The position numbers and the translations under genes were made by a program. Positions 7,510 to 14,805 of a stretch of DNA of 16,448 nt are shown here, in pieces. A model generated the notes under the pieces. That model did no database searches. It had not been told where the DNA came from and saw only the letters and a program-made list of their open reading frames with translations. The stretch covers positions 1 through 16,448 of the forward strand of contig JAGTUW010000292.1 of assembly GCA_018224345.1 (NCBI GenBank), given 5' to 3'. The DNA is from Bacteroidota bacterium. Lineage in GTDB: Bacteria; Bacteroidota; Ignavibacteria; SZUA-365. Position 1 is the first letter of the stretch, and the number at the start of each line of letters is the position of its first letter.

Positions 7510-8934
7510 TTATTGGGATGTCTGTTGCTTATTCTGCGTACGCGGCTTGTCGACAACCGCCGCCATCATGTCCGCTTCCGCCACGAGATCACCGTCGACA
7601 AAGGCCTTTCCGCGAATCTGAATGATGTTGCGCCGGCGACTGAGCATTTCCACTTCCATGACCAACTGGTCGCCGGGGACGACCGGGCGGCGGAATTTGG
7701 CTTTGTCTATGGTGGAGAAATAGGCGAGTTTTGTCTCCGGTTTCTCCAGTGTGTTCAGCATGAGAATGCCGCCGCACTGCGCCATGGCTTCGATGATCAT
7801 CACACCGGGCATGACCGGCTGACCGGGAAAGTGTCCGGTGAAATACGGCTCGTTCATCGTCACATTCTTGATTCCGACGATTTTCCCGTCGATTTCCAGA
7901 CTCACTATTTTGTCGACCATGAGAAAGGGATAGCGATGCGGAAGGATTTCACTGATGGCATTGATGTCGAATACCAGCCCCTTTCTGCGCTCATGCTGGT
8001 ATTTCTTGACCAGACGCTTCTCCAGATACAGCTTGCGTATCATACGCGCGAATTCGACGTTGCTTGCATGTCCGGGACGCGCGGCGAGGATCTGTGCTTT
8101 CAGGGGGACACCCACGAGGACGAGGTCGCCCAGGAGGTCCAGCAGTTTATGCCGTGCCGGTTCATTTTTATAGCGAAGAGAGATGTCGTTGAGAAAGCCC
8201 CGGTCGTTGAGATGGATGTCCTTGCTCAACTCCAGTTTCTGTCCGATGTTATTCAGATCGTCGCGAGTCATTTCCCGGTCGACGATGACCACGGCATTTT
8301 CAAGGCTGCCGCCCTTGATCAACCCCGCTTCATGCAGGGCTTCAACCTCGGTGAGAAAGCAGAACGTGCGGGAAGATGCGAATTCGCTGACGAACTCTTC
8401 GAGATTGAACATCCCGGTGTGCTGACTGCCGAGCGCCGGATTTTTGTAGTCGACCATGACTGTCATACGGAAATCATCGAGTGGAAGCGCGACGATATCG
8501 ATTTCCTTTTCCGGATTCGAGAACTGTATCGTACGGTCGATGATGAGATAATCCTTGCGCGCCTCCTGTTTCTCGACCCCCGCACGCTGCAGCACCTCGA
8601 CGAAGGGCATCGCGCTTCCGTCGCCCACAGGCGGTTCGACCCCGTCGATTTCGATAGTGACGTTGTCAATCTGCATGCCGGCTACTGCGGCCAGTACATG
8701 TTCGACAGTGTACACCTTGATGTCGCCGTGACCCAGGGTCGTGCCACGTGAGACATCGACGACATAATCGACGATGGCGGGGATCTCCGGGTTGCCTCCA
8801 AGATCACTGCGGACGAAACGGATGCCGTAATTCTCCGGTGCCGGTCGGAAAGTAAGCGTGCATTGTGCCCCGGTATGCAATCCCGTGCCCGAATACGAAA
8901 CCGCTTCCTTTATTGTGCATTGGTGAACGAGCAT
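7510..8934 (-). CDS. lpxC/fabZ: Fused LpxC deacetylase / FabZ 3-hydroxyacyl-ACP dehydratase
   Basis: One 474-residue chain holds two enzymes. Residues 1 to about 300 are LpxC, the zinc deacetylase that commits UDP-acyl-GlcNAc to lipid A. Zinc ligands are His79 (TVEHVLAA), His262 and Asp266 (RHKLLDLLGD), with His289 (RPGHAS) matching the catalytic His and GDGSAMPF at 104-111. After a linker, about 325-474 is FabZ, the hot-dog dehydratase of fatty acid elongation. It shows LPHRYPFLMVD (331-341) and the active-site HFPGQPVMPG with His368 and Glu382. The fusion is known across Bacteroidota and relatives and supports the taxonomic reading. It couples the two competing uses of 3-hydroxyacyl-ACP. 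It heads the minus-strand lpx operon; lpxD and lpxB are not in view. The ATG at 8934 puts HQCTIKEAVSYSGTGLHTG at the N-terminus as expected for LpxC. Confidence 0.97.
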   Translation of the reverse strand: MLVHQCTIKEAVSYSGTGLHTGAQCTLTFRPAPENYGIRFVRSDLGGNPEIPAIVDYVVDVSRGTTLGHGDIKVYTVEHVLAAVAGMQIDNVTIEIDGVEPPVGDGSAMPFVEVLQRAGVEKQEARKDYLIIDRTIQFSNPEKEIDIVALPLDDFRMTVMVDYKNPALGSQHTGMFNLEEFVSEFASSRTFCFLTEVEALHEAGLIKGGSLENAVVIVDREMTRDDLNNIGQKLELSKDIHLNDRGFLNDISLRYKNEPARHKLLDLLGDLVLVGVPLKAQILAARPGHASNVEFARMIRKLYLEKRLVKKYQHERRKGLVFDINAISEILPHRYPFLMVDKIVSLEIDGKIVGIKNVTMNEPYFTGHFPGQPVMPGVMIIEAMAQCGGILMLNTLEKPETKLAYFSTIDKAKFRRPVVPGDQLVMEVEMLSRRRNIIQIRGKAFVDGDLVAEADMMAAVVDKPRTQNKQQTSQ

Positions 8935-8975
8935 GATTGCCTGTATGGAATGTGAAAAAACTCCAAAACAACGTA

Positions 8976-9009
8976 ATTTTTAAAAATCGCGACATTTCCG
9001 GGAAATTCC
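8976..9009. promoter_or_regulatory. Palindrome cluster in the lpxC / ppk1 divergent gap
   Basis: The gap between the divergent lpxC-fabZ and ppk1 genes holds a perfect 12-base palindrome ATTTTTAAAAAT (8976-8987), then ATTTCCGGGAAAT (8994-9006, odd-centred) overlapping GGAAATTCC (9001-9009). The location 40-75 bases upstream of the lpxC start suits an operator or promoter region. No named regulator can be assigned; chance is possible for the AT palindrome. Confidence 0.35.
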
Positions 9010-9045
9010 AATTCATGCACATCCCGCATCCGGTGAAATGTTGCC

Positions 9046-9067
9046 CTGACGGCGTACACGGCGTCAG
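9046..9067. repeat. Inverted repeat CTGACG / CGTCAG in the lpxC-ppk1 gap
   Basis: Six-base perfect arms (9046-9051 and 9062-9067) flank a 10-base loop; CC and GG outside extend the stem with one bulge. There is no U-run after it, so it is not a typical terminator. It could be a regulator site or a leader hairpin for either divergent gene. Confidence 0.4.
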
Positions 9068-9212
9068 AGGGACCGGGGAGACATGGGGGTATCATTTCAC
9101 ATCATACGCTTCCTTGCAGTCGCTGTAGAGTACCGCTGTTTGTGCCTGCTTCCGTGTGCATTTTTTTGCTACATTGATTGCTCTGTACGTTTCCGTTTGT
9201 CTGGGTTACCTG

Positions 9213-11423
9213 ATGAGTTCGAAAAAAACCGTTGCACATACCAATATTCACCATCTGCATGCACGGGCGCAGGATGCGGCGGCAGCAGAGCGTCCGAATG
9301 AGCCATCTCCGGATGTCGCTCGTACAACGCAGATCGATCTGTATTCCCCCGATGTGTATTTCAACAGGGAACTGAGCTGGCTCGATTTCAACTGGCGCGT
9401 ACTCAACGAAGCGCTCGATCCGTCGCTTCCTCTGTTCGAACGCCTGAAATTCATCTGTATCACGGCGTCGAATCTTGACGAATTCTTTATGATACGCGTC
9501 TCCGGCCTCAAGCAACAGATTGAACTTGGCGTGACCGATCTGCCTTCCGACGGAATGACAGCGGAAGAGACGCTGCATGCCGTACGCACGGAAGTCTGCC
9601 GCATGAACAAGGCCATGTCGGAGTGTTTTCTCAACGACATCCTGCCCGGCCTGGAAGAGGAGAATGTCCACCTTCACCCGTATACATCACTGGACGAAGA
9701 AGCCCGCCAATGGTGCGAATCCTATTTCATGGATCATGTGTTTCCCGTGCTTTCCCCGCTGGCAATAGACCCGGGACACCCTTTCCCGCATTTGCTCAAT
9801 CGCTCGCTCAATCTTGTGATTACGGTAGTGGATTCGATCACTCTCGAAGAGCGGGTGGCCGTCGTGCAGGTGCCGCCGGTGATTCCGCGCCTCGTGCAGA
9901 TCCCGGTCAGACATGTCGGCTATCACTACGTACTGCTCGGAGAGGTGATTGCGGCCAATGCCAATGCGCTCTTCCCCGGATTGCAGGTGAAGGATTCCTA
10001 CCGCTTCCGCATTACACGCAATGCCGATCTCGAAATTGCCGACGACGAGGCCTCGGACCTGCTGAAAACTATCGAGGAGCAGATTCGCAGACGACGCTGG
10101 GGCGCTGTGGTACGGGCGGAAATCGATAGCGACATGCCACGCATGGTGACACGCATGCTGCAGCGCGCCATGCATCTTGGGGAAGAAGACCTCTATCTGA
10201 TCGAAGGTCCCCTGAACCTCGCCGACTTCATCGATCTGACCAGATTGCCGATCAAACATCTCAAAGACCCGCCTTTCACGCCTCGCATCATCGAGGAACT
10301 GCGCGGTGATCGCAATATTTATGATCGCGTTCATGATGGCGATCTGTTATTTCACCATCCCTACGATTCATTCAGTTCCATCGTCGAGTTCATCGAGGAT
10401 GCAGCAGACGACCCGGCTGTGCTGGCGATCAAGCTCACCCTGTATCGCACAAGCGGTGATTCGAGTATCGTCAAGGCCCTGGCGCGTGCTGCGCTCAACG
10501 GTAAACAGGTCACGGCATTTATCGAACTGAAAGCGCGTTTCGACGAGGAGAACAATATCATCTGGGCACGGCAGCTCGAGCAGGCGGGCGTGCACGTGGT
10601 TTATGGCATCATCGGCCTGAAAACACACTGCAAGATCTCCATCGTCGTGCGCCGGGAAAGGAAGGGGTTGAAAACCTATGTGCACCTCGGTACCGGCAAC
10701 TATAATGAAATCACGGCGCGTCTGTATACCGATTTCGGTCTTCTCACCTGTCACGACGACATGGCCTTCGAGGCCACCGGCCTGTTCAACTACCTTACCG
10801 GATATTCGCATCAGACCAACTGGGAGAAAATCATTATCGCACCGGTCTCCCTCAGGCAGAAAATTCTCGCTCTCATTCAGCGTGAGATGGAAAACAGACA
10901 GGCGGGGAAAGACGCACGCATCGTCGTAAAACTCAATGCACTGGTTGATGCGCAGGTGATCCGTGCGCTGTATCGTGCTTCGCAGGCAGGGGTCCCCATC
11001 GATCTGGTCGTGCGGGGCATCTGCTGCCTCAAGCCCGGTGTCCCGGGACTGAGTGATACTATCCGCGTCAGCAGTATCATCGGACGCTTTCTCGAACACA
11101 CACGCGTCTTCGTCTTCGAGAATGCGGGGGACCCGGAAGTGTTTTTCAGCAGCGCCGACTGGATGCCGCGGAACCTCAACCGCCGCGTCGAAGCCATGTT
11201 CATCGTCGAGGATGCGAAGATCAAGGACCGCCTGCTCAACCATATCGTTCCTACCATACTGGCCGATACCGCCAAATCCTATATCCTCCATCCGGACGGC
11301 AGGTATACCCGCCATGAACTTCCACCGGATACCGAACGCATCAACAGCCAGGAAATGTTCATCCGTTACGCGGAAGTCGCCTATCGCGAACGCAATGCGG
11401 ATGAGGGTGAAGACGATCAGTAG
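9213..11423 (+). CDS. ppk1: Polyphosphate kinase 1
   Basis: PPK1 reversibly builds inorganic polyphosphate from ATP gamma-phosphate and is active in stress and phosphate storage. Numbering from the ATG at 9213 (736 residues; E. coli enzyme 688), the N-terminal domain opens with FNRELSWLDFNWRVL and SNLDEFFMIRVSGLKQQ. The core has FHHPYDSFSSIVEFIEDAA and IKLTLYRT. The two catalytic phospholipase-D-like halves are marked by GLKTHCK with His472 (the autophosphorylated His) and FLEHTRVFVFEN with His629, followed by SSADWMPRNLNRRVE. All are intact. The frame also allows a GTG at 9156, adding 19 hydrophobic residues unlike the cytosolic family. That segment contains a promoter-like gctacattg instead, so I prefer 9213 despite a weak ribosome binding site. 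The first 40 residues are a low-complexity tail. The gene is monocistronic here, followed by 348 bases without a gene. Confidence 0.95.
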   Translation: MSSKKTVAHTNIHHLHARAQDAAAAERPNEPSPDVARTTQIDLYSPDVYFNRELSWLDFNWRVLNEALDPSLPLFERLKFICITASNLDEFFMIRVSGLKQQIELGVTDLPSDGMTAEETLHAVRTEVCRMNKAMSECFLNDILPGLEEENVHLHPYTSLDEEARQWCESYFMDHVFPVLSPLAIDPGHPFPHLLNRSLNLVITVVDSITLEERVAVVQVPPVIPRLVQIPVRHVGYHYVLLGEVIAANANALFPGLQVKDSYRFRITRNADLEIADDEASDLLKTIEEQIRRRRWGAVVRAEIDSDMPRMVTRMLQRAMHLGEEDLYLIEGPLNLADFIDLTRLPIKHLKDPPFTPRIIEELRGDRNIYDRVHDGDLLFHHPYDSFSSIVEFIEDAADDPAVLAIKLTLYRTSGDSSIVKALARAALNGKQVTAFIELKARFDEENNIIWARQLEQAGVHVVYGIIGLKTHCKISIVVRRERKGLKTYVHLGTGNYNEITARLYTDFGLLTCHDDMAFEATGLFNYLTGYSHQTNWEKIIIAPVSLRQKILALIQREMENRQAGKDARIVVKLNALVDAQVIRALYRASQAGVPIDLVVRGICCLKPGVPGLSDTIRVSSIIGRFLEHTRVFVFENAGDPEVFFSSADWMPRNLNRRVEAMFIVEDAKIKDRLLNHIVPTILADTAKSYILHPDGRYTRHELPPDTERINSQEMFIRYAEVAYRERNADEGEDDQ

Positions 11424-11771
11424 CGGGCCGTCTCCTTCGTCACCGCGATCAGTTCCCCACCGGCCATGCGGCAGGCTCTGTCCGTTGGTATGCTCCATAC
11501 TCTCACGGCGATAACTGACGGCTCTCCGCTGAAACCGATGTCCCTGTGCAACAATCAACCTCGATATTTTCCGAATAGTCGCTGTTCTGACGTTTTGTTA
11601 TATCACTGAGCTTCAATGGATTCGTGCTCACTCGCTCTCGCTCACCCCCGACTTGACTTTCAACATATTCTTCCTTAACTACGTCCTTCAACCGGAAAAT
11701 ATTTCTTTTCAGTGACGAGACACGTTCTATATACAAGCGCCCCATGGTCACATCACAAAAAGGAGAAAGAA
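11424..11771 (+). other. Gap between ppk1 and the decayed region
   Basis: No coding sequence on either strand looks real. A 96-codon minus-strand frame (11503-11793) has no recognisable motif or ribosome binding site. The DNA becomes less GC-rich towards its right end. A TATATA (11728-11733) about 40 bases before the good ribosome binding site AAAAGGAGAAAGAA may be the promoter of the next, broken gene. I see no terminator hairpin with a U-run for ppk1. Confidence 0.5.
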
Positions 11772-12378
11772 ATGCAATACTTCGTTGCTGCATTATTCGT
11801 GCTTATCGGGGGGAGGGGGGTGGTTGCGCTACTACGTGCCTGATGCCACCAACGACACCCTGAACCTCATCACGCCCATCGACACGGCGCACTTCCATCT
11901 CCCCATTGTCTCGGAGCCATACCACGAAGGTCCGCCCTGCGTGCTGGTAATACCGGTGAAGCAGCATCCGGACCAGGATGGCTGGAACGATAACCAGTTC
12001 TCGATCGCTTCGTCCCGGCCGCGCATTCGTATGGTGACCTTGCCGGGGAGGACGTTTCGTCGACCAGGTATGGCACGCAGCAGAAAATCGATGCGCATGA
12101 TTCGCTGACGCTGGCGATGTTCCGCGCCAACGGCAAGACCTATGTGATGAGCGGGAAGGCCGTCGACGATGTGCGCAACGTCGCATGTCTGAATTATGCG
12201 ATCGAATGTGTAGTACTCACGGCGGAAAATGTGGGGTCCTTTCCAGCAGCAACCGCGCCCGGTGATTGCAAGCAGGGGGCAGTTCGGCGTGCTGGCCTTC
12301 GCAGGCGATGACGGCATTTACACGAGCGCTACCAGCAATTATAAAGAGACAATCAACGAAACAAAAAATTTTAACTGA
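11772..12378 (+). pseudogene. Broken secreted-protein gene, three frame changes
   Basis: An excellent ribosome binding site (AAAGGAGA) precedes ATG 11772, which starts a signal-peptide-like MQYFVAALFVLIGG. This frame stops at 11843, but after a G-tract (six G, A, six G; 11808-11820) the +1 frame continues as LRYYVPDATNDTLNLITP and PIVSEPYHEGPPCVLVIPVK. Near 12000-12050 the protein-like text moves back to the first frame (YGDLAGEDVSSTRYGTQQ, DSLTLAMFRANGKTYVMSG, CLNYAIECVVLTAENVG). Near 12240 it shifts again (RPVIASRGQFGVLAFAGDDG), ending at TGA 12376-12378. The GC-rich composition drops sharply after about 12340, so the last dozen residues are probably foreign. I do not recognise the family. 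Either a true pseudogene or an assembly with indel errors would give this picture; intact neighbours up to 11423 favour the former. Confidence 0.6.
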
Positions 12379-12393
12379 ATAAAAAATAATAAA

Positions 12394-12750
12394 ATGCGGA
12401 AAATATTGATTATCATCAATGACGCACCTTATGGGACTGAGAAAGCATACAACGCTTTGAGAATGGCAATGACGCTTCAAAAGGAACACGGTGACAAAGT
12501 AGAAATAAAAAATTTCTTACTTGCTGACGCTGTTTTTTGTGGTTTGCCAAATCAGAACACAGCAAATGGATATTACAACATTGAAAGAATGTTGAAAGTT
12601 GTGATTAGAAACGGTGGAGATTAAAAGTTGTGGCGGATGTTCAGAAGCACGTGGAAATGACAAAATTCCTGTTCTTGAGGTGTTAAATTGAGTAATATGG
12701 TAGAATTTGCTCAATGGACTATTGATTGCGACAAAGCTTTATCATTTTAA
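12394..12750 (+). pseudogene. Frameshifted DsrE/DsrF-family protein gene
   Basis: Residues from ATG 12394 read KILIIINDAPYGTEKAYNAL, then LLADAVFCGLPNQNTANGYY and NIERMLKVVIRNGG before a TAA at 12622-12624. This is the start of a DsrE-like protein (small alpha/beta sulfur-relay fold, normally about 115-120 residues). The missing part follows in other frames: IKSCGGCSEARGNDKIPVLE directly after the stop, then, after a second shift near 12678, GVKLSNMVEFAQWTIDCDK and ALSF, stopping at 12750. The CGGC segment holds the family's conserved cysteines. Restoring two bases near 12618 and one G near 12678 would give a full-length protein of 119 residues. The start has no Shine-Dalgarno, only an A/T-rich leader. 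Composition is AT-rich, unlike the lpx and ppk genes, which suggests transfer. The family call is strong; function in this locus is unknown. Confidence 0.8.
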
Positions 12751-13033
12751 ATGACAAGAAAAAAAAATATATTGCTGGTGTATATTACTGCTTTTGATTA
12801 GTATCATAGTCGAACGCAGTATCCCACATCATCACGTTGAACAAAACGGTGTTGTTATTCCAGACTTTGGAAATAAACACGATGCCGACAACAATGAAGA
12901 CCATAATGGTGCACGGCTTCATGTGACTTATTATTTTGCAGAAACCAATTTTTCGTTTTCGAGTTACTATTTTCTTCCTTTTGAATTTATTTATATTTCA
13001 GTTCACTGCTGTCCCAACGTTGTAATGCCATAA
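12751..13033 (+). pseudogene. Frameshifted small membrane-anchored protein, cut by IS end
   Basis: ATG 12751, directly after the DsrE stop, reads MTRKKNILLVYITAFD then stops. One base off, the text continues LLLISIIVERSIPHHHVEQN, then GVVIPDFGNKHDADNNEDH and a region rich in Tyr and Phe, to TAA at 13033. Joined, this would be a short protein with one N-terminal membrane helix and an acidic/His-rich outer part. The last eight or so codons lie within the IS-like left end beginning at 13009, so the original C-terminus seems lost. A run of nine A (12759-12767) sits in the first codons. I do not recognise a family. Moderate doubt whether it was ever a gene, though the abutting position after DsrE suggests an old operon. 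Confidence 0.4.
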
Positions 13034-13082
13034 AGCTGTAAAACTTTTGATGACAGTAGATTATAAGTAATGTAAGTGGGAC
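13011..13082. repeat. Subterminal inverted pair GTCCC...GGGAC, copy 1
   Basis: TGTCCCA at 13010-13016 is matched by TGGGACA at 13077-13083, bounding a 72-base interval from GTCCC to GGGAC. Copy 2 has the same interval length with largely different inner sequence. Probably a terminal/subterminal feature of the IS4-type element. Confidence 0.55.
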
Positions 13083-13145
13083 ACGACTTGAATGTAAAAC
13101 GCTTTTCCCTGTATCCTTTCCGATCACAAAAAGAGGACGTGAAGG

Positions 13146-13346
13146 ATGTACACAGGCCAAACCATATTCGCTCAGATCATGGATTACCTCCCGAGAAAAC
13201 ATTTTACTGCCTGCGTTCAACGATACAACAGCGAGCGGAAGGTCAAGGACTTTTCCTGTTGTGACCAATACCTCTGCATGGCATTCGCCCAGCTTACCTG
13301 GCGTGAGAGCCTGCGTGACATCGAAGCTTGTCTGTCAGGCTGTTAA
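13146..13346 (+). pseudogene. Truncated IS4-family transposase, N-terminal DUF4372 part (copy 1)
   Basis: The 66-residue frame reads MYTGQTIFAQIMDYLPRKHF, then RKVKDFSCCDQYLC and AFAQLTWRESLRDIEACL, the N-terminal DUF4372 domain typical of IS4-group transposases of Bacteroidota and relatives (whole proteins are near 380-400 residues). It ends in LSGC and a stop where the element is broken. 48 of its first 63 residues match copy 2. The catalytic DDE domain is missing, so it cannot transpose. The ATG is preceded by GAAGG. Confidence 0.8.
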
Positions 13347-13348
13347 GT

Positions 13349-13804
13349 CCCATCTACGCCTGCGGTCTGCGCAGGATTGAACTGCTATCCCCGAAGCCGT
13401 GAGAGGTGGACAGCAAGCGGCATTTACTGAAGGTGATGTGCGGGAAGGGGAGGAAAGACAGAGTTGTTCCCATCTCCGACAATGTCATAACCATGCTGCG
13501 TGAGTACTGCAAGGCATATCGTCCCGAAAGATGGCTTTTTGAAGGCCGTCAGCCGGGGAGCAGGTACAGCGAGTAGAGCCTCCAAAGCGTCCTCAAGCAG
13601 GTGTTGGCCAAGGCAGGAATCAAAAAGCCAGTGACACTGCATTGGTTGCGTTACAGCTATGCGAAGACTCTGCTTGCAAAAGGAGTGGGTCTTCGATATA
13701 TTCATTCATTACTGGGACACTCCAGTTCACGCACAACGGAAATCTACACGCATGTAACGGAAACGAGCATACAAAGCACGCAATCACCCTTAGATGACCT
13801 GTAA
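13349..13804 (+). pseudogene. Tyrosine recombinase (integrase), C-terminal half with two in-frame stops
   Basis: One continuous frame with stops at TGA 13400-13402 and TAG 13574-13576 reads PIYACGLRRIELLSPKP, then LKVMCGKGRKDRVVPISDN and RPERWLFEGRQPGSRYSE. It goes on to VTLHWLRYSYAKTLLAKG, LRYIHSLLGHSSSRTTEIY, THVTETSIQSTQSPLDDL and TAA. All catalytic elements of a phage-type integrase can be placed: Arg in GLRR, Lys in the GKGRKD turn, HxxR (HWLR), the His of LLGH, and the nucleophile Tyr of EIYTHV. The residue after the second Arg is Tyr where His is usual. The SAM-like N-terminal domain is missing; the frame begins right where the IS4 remnant ends. The last 67 codons are open from GTG-type start 13601 but this is a fragment, not a gene. 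Clearly dead. Confidence 0.85.
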
Positions 13805-14036
13805 CAGCGGAAAGAGGCGGATAATCAGAGTGCTTCCATACATACCCAAAGGAAATCGTGTGTATTGTATGAAAAAATCATTGGTATAAGCGAGTTACCA
13901 GCAAGCGTAAAGGACGACACAACAACCATGGACAGGCGGACAATTAACAGAAAAAGTACAGAAAGGAAAACCATATAAAAATTAGCAAGTATTCCTGAAA
14001 TGCAAATAGTAGAAACAAAATTTAAATATTAAGAAA

Positions 14037-14609
14037 ATGAAAAAAATAATTTCAATTTACATAGCCATATTAGTTGCTTCTGTGATTCCTGCGAGTTGCG
14101 CTCAGGAAAAAAGCGACACAGAAATATACCAGACAACAGTATCAACAAAAACTACTGCTGATAATGGCGTTTCGTTTGAGAGTCCTTGTGAACTCATATC
14201 ACTTGAAGTTGTAAAGTCCCACATTCCTATTCCGGAAGGAATTAATGTGATTAAGGAAGACGAAAAGCTTACTTACCCTACCTGTACTTTTAAATGGAAG
14301 GATGGGATCAGAAAAAAATCTCAAACTATCGGAACAACAGTAGTTGAATATGATATAGAAAGTAAAGTGCTGATTGTACTTGTAAAAGATGCCAATTCTT
14401 CTATGTTTGATCGGTCTACATCTGTCTATAAAAATCCAGAAGAGCTAACAGAACTGGGAGAGCGTGCCGTTTGGGGAGAAAATATTAGTCAACTTACTTT
14501 CTTGTCCAAAGGAGTGATGATGCATGTTCATGTTCAAGTAGACAATGACAAAAGCGTCAATCGCAAACATGCAATTGAGCTTACAAAACACTTATTGAAA
14601 GGTCTCTGA
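14037..14609 (+). CDS. Putative lipoprotein of unknown function in the AT-rich insert
   Basis: The 190-residue product has an N-terminal signal (KKIISIYIAILVASVIPASC) with Cys21 in a lipobox-like PASC, though Pro at -3 is off consensus, so secretion with ordinary cleavage is also possible. The mature part has two cysteines in PCELISLEVV (Cys51) and YPTCTFKWKDG (Cys83), resembling the paired-Cys layout of small DUF3558-like periplasmic proteins, but I cannot name the family. The frame is open and ends normally (KHLLKGL). The start at 14037 has an A/T-rich leader (TATTAAGAAA), no Shine-Dalgarno. The 232 bases before it hold no gene that I can see, only AT-rich DNA. Composition matches the DsrE gene and differs from the chromosome around it. 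It is the only intact gene between the two IS remnants. Confidence 0.75.
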   Translation: MKKIISIYIAILVASVIPASCAQEKSDTEIYQTTVSTKTTADNGVSFESPCELISLEVVKSHIPIPEGINVIKEDEKLTYPTCTFKWKDGIRKKSQTIGTTVVEYDIESKVLIVLVKDANSSMFDRSTSVYKNPEELTELGERAVWGENISQLTFLSKGVMMHVHVQVDNDKSVNRKHAIELTKHLLKGL

Positions 14610-14670
14610 ATTCATTAAAACCACAAACTATTACAGACACAATTGTTTTGCCAGACCTGACAACACTACT

Positions 14671-14742
14671 GTCCCAACGTTCGTCCAACGGTCACCAGCA
14701 ACAAGTGAAATGACAAGCAGTTACCGCCATTGTCATCGGGAC
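14671..14742. repeat. Subterminal inverted pair GTCCC...GGGAC, copy 2
   Basis: GTCCC at 14671 and GGGAC ending at 14742 bound 72 bases, exactly as in copy 1, while the inner sequence agrees only in short patches such as TGACA. Confidence 0.55.
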
Positions 14743-14805
14743 ACGACTTGAACTGAATCCCCGTTTCCTTGTATCCTTCTCGTGCACAAAAAGAGGACGA
14801 GAAAA

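Larger units (their letters stand above)
13009..13346 (+). mobile_element. IS4-type element remnant, left end, copy 1
   Basis: The remnant begins with CTGTCCCAACGTT (13009-13021), also found at 14669. It contains the same leader (gggacacgacttgaa, then cacaaaaagaggacg) and the 5' end of a DUF4372-type transposase gene. Homology with copy 2 stops about 13331; the right half of the element, including the DDE catalytic domain and right end, is absent. An integrase remnant follows directly. Confidence 0.75.

Noticed and set aside
7513..8751. 412-codon open frame on the plus strand opposite lpxC-fabZ
   Set aside because: It mirrors the coding strand of a certain gene with all motifs; long antisense frames are common in GC-rich codon use. 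No domain or ribosome binding site supports it.
10368..11558. 396-codon minus-strand frame opposite ppk1
   Set aside because: Shadow of ppk1; residue text has no recognisable domain.
11503..11793. 96-codon minus-strand frame after ppk1
   Set aside because: No ribosome binding site, no domain, composition unlike neighbours; it overlaps the start of the opposite-strand broken gene.
12618..12680. Programmed frameshifting in the DsrE gene
   Set aside because: No slippery heptamer with downstream structure at the breaks, two separate breaks are needed, and neighbours are also broken; decay or sequencing indels explain it better.
13891..14036. Possible integron attC-like or cassette-boundary sequence (gttaccagcaagcg, aaggacgacacaac)
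   Set aside because: No paired RYYYAAC and GTTRRRY core sites at suitable spacing; the integrase remnant is not clearly of the integron type.
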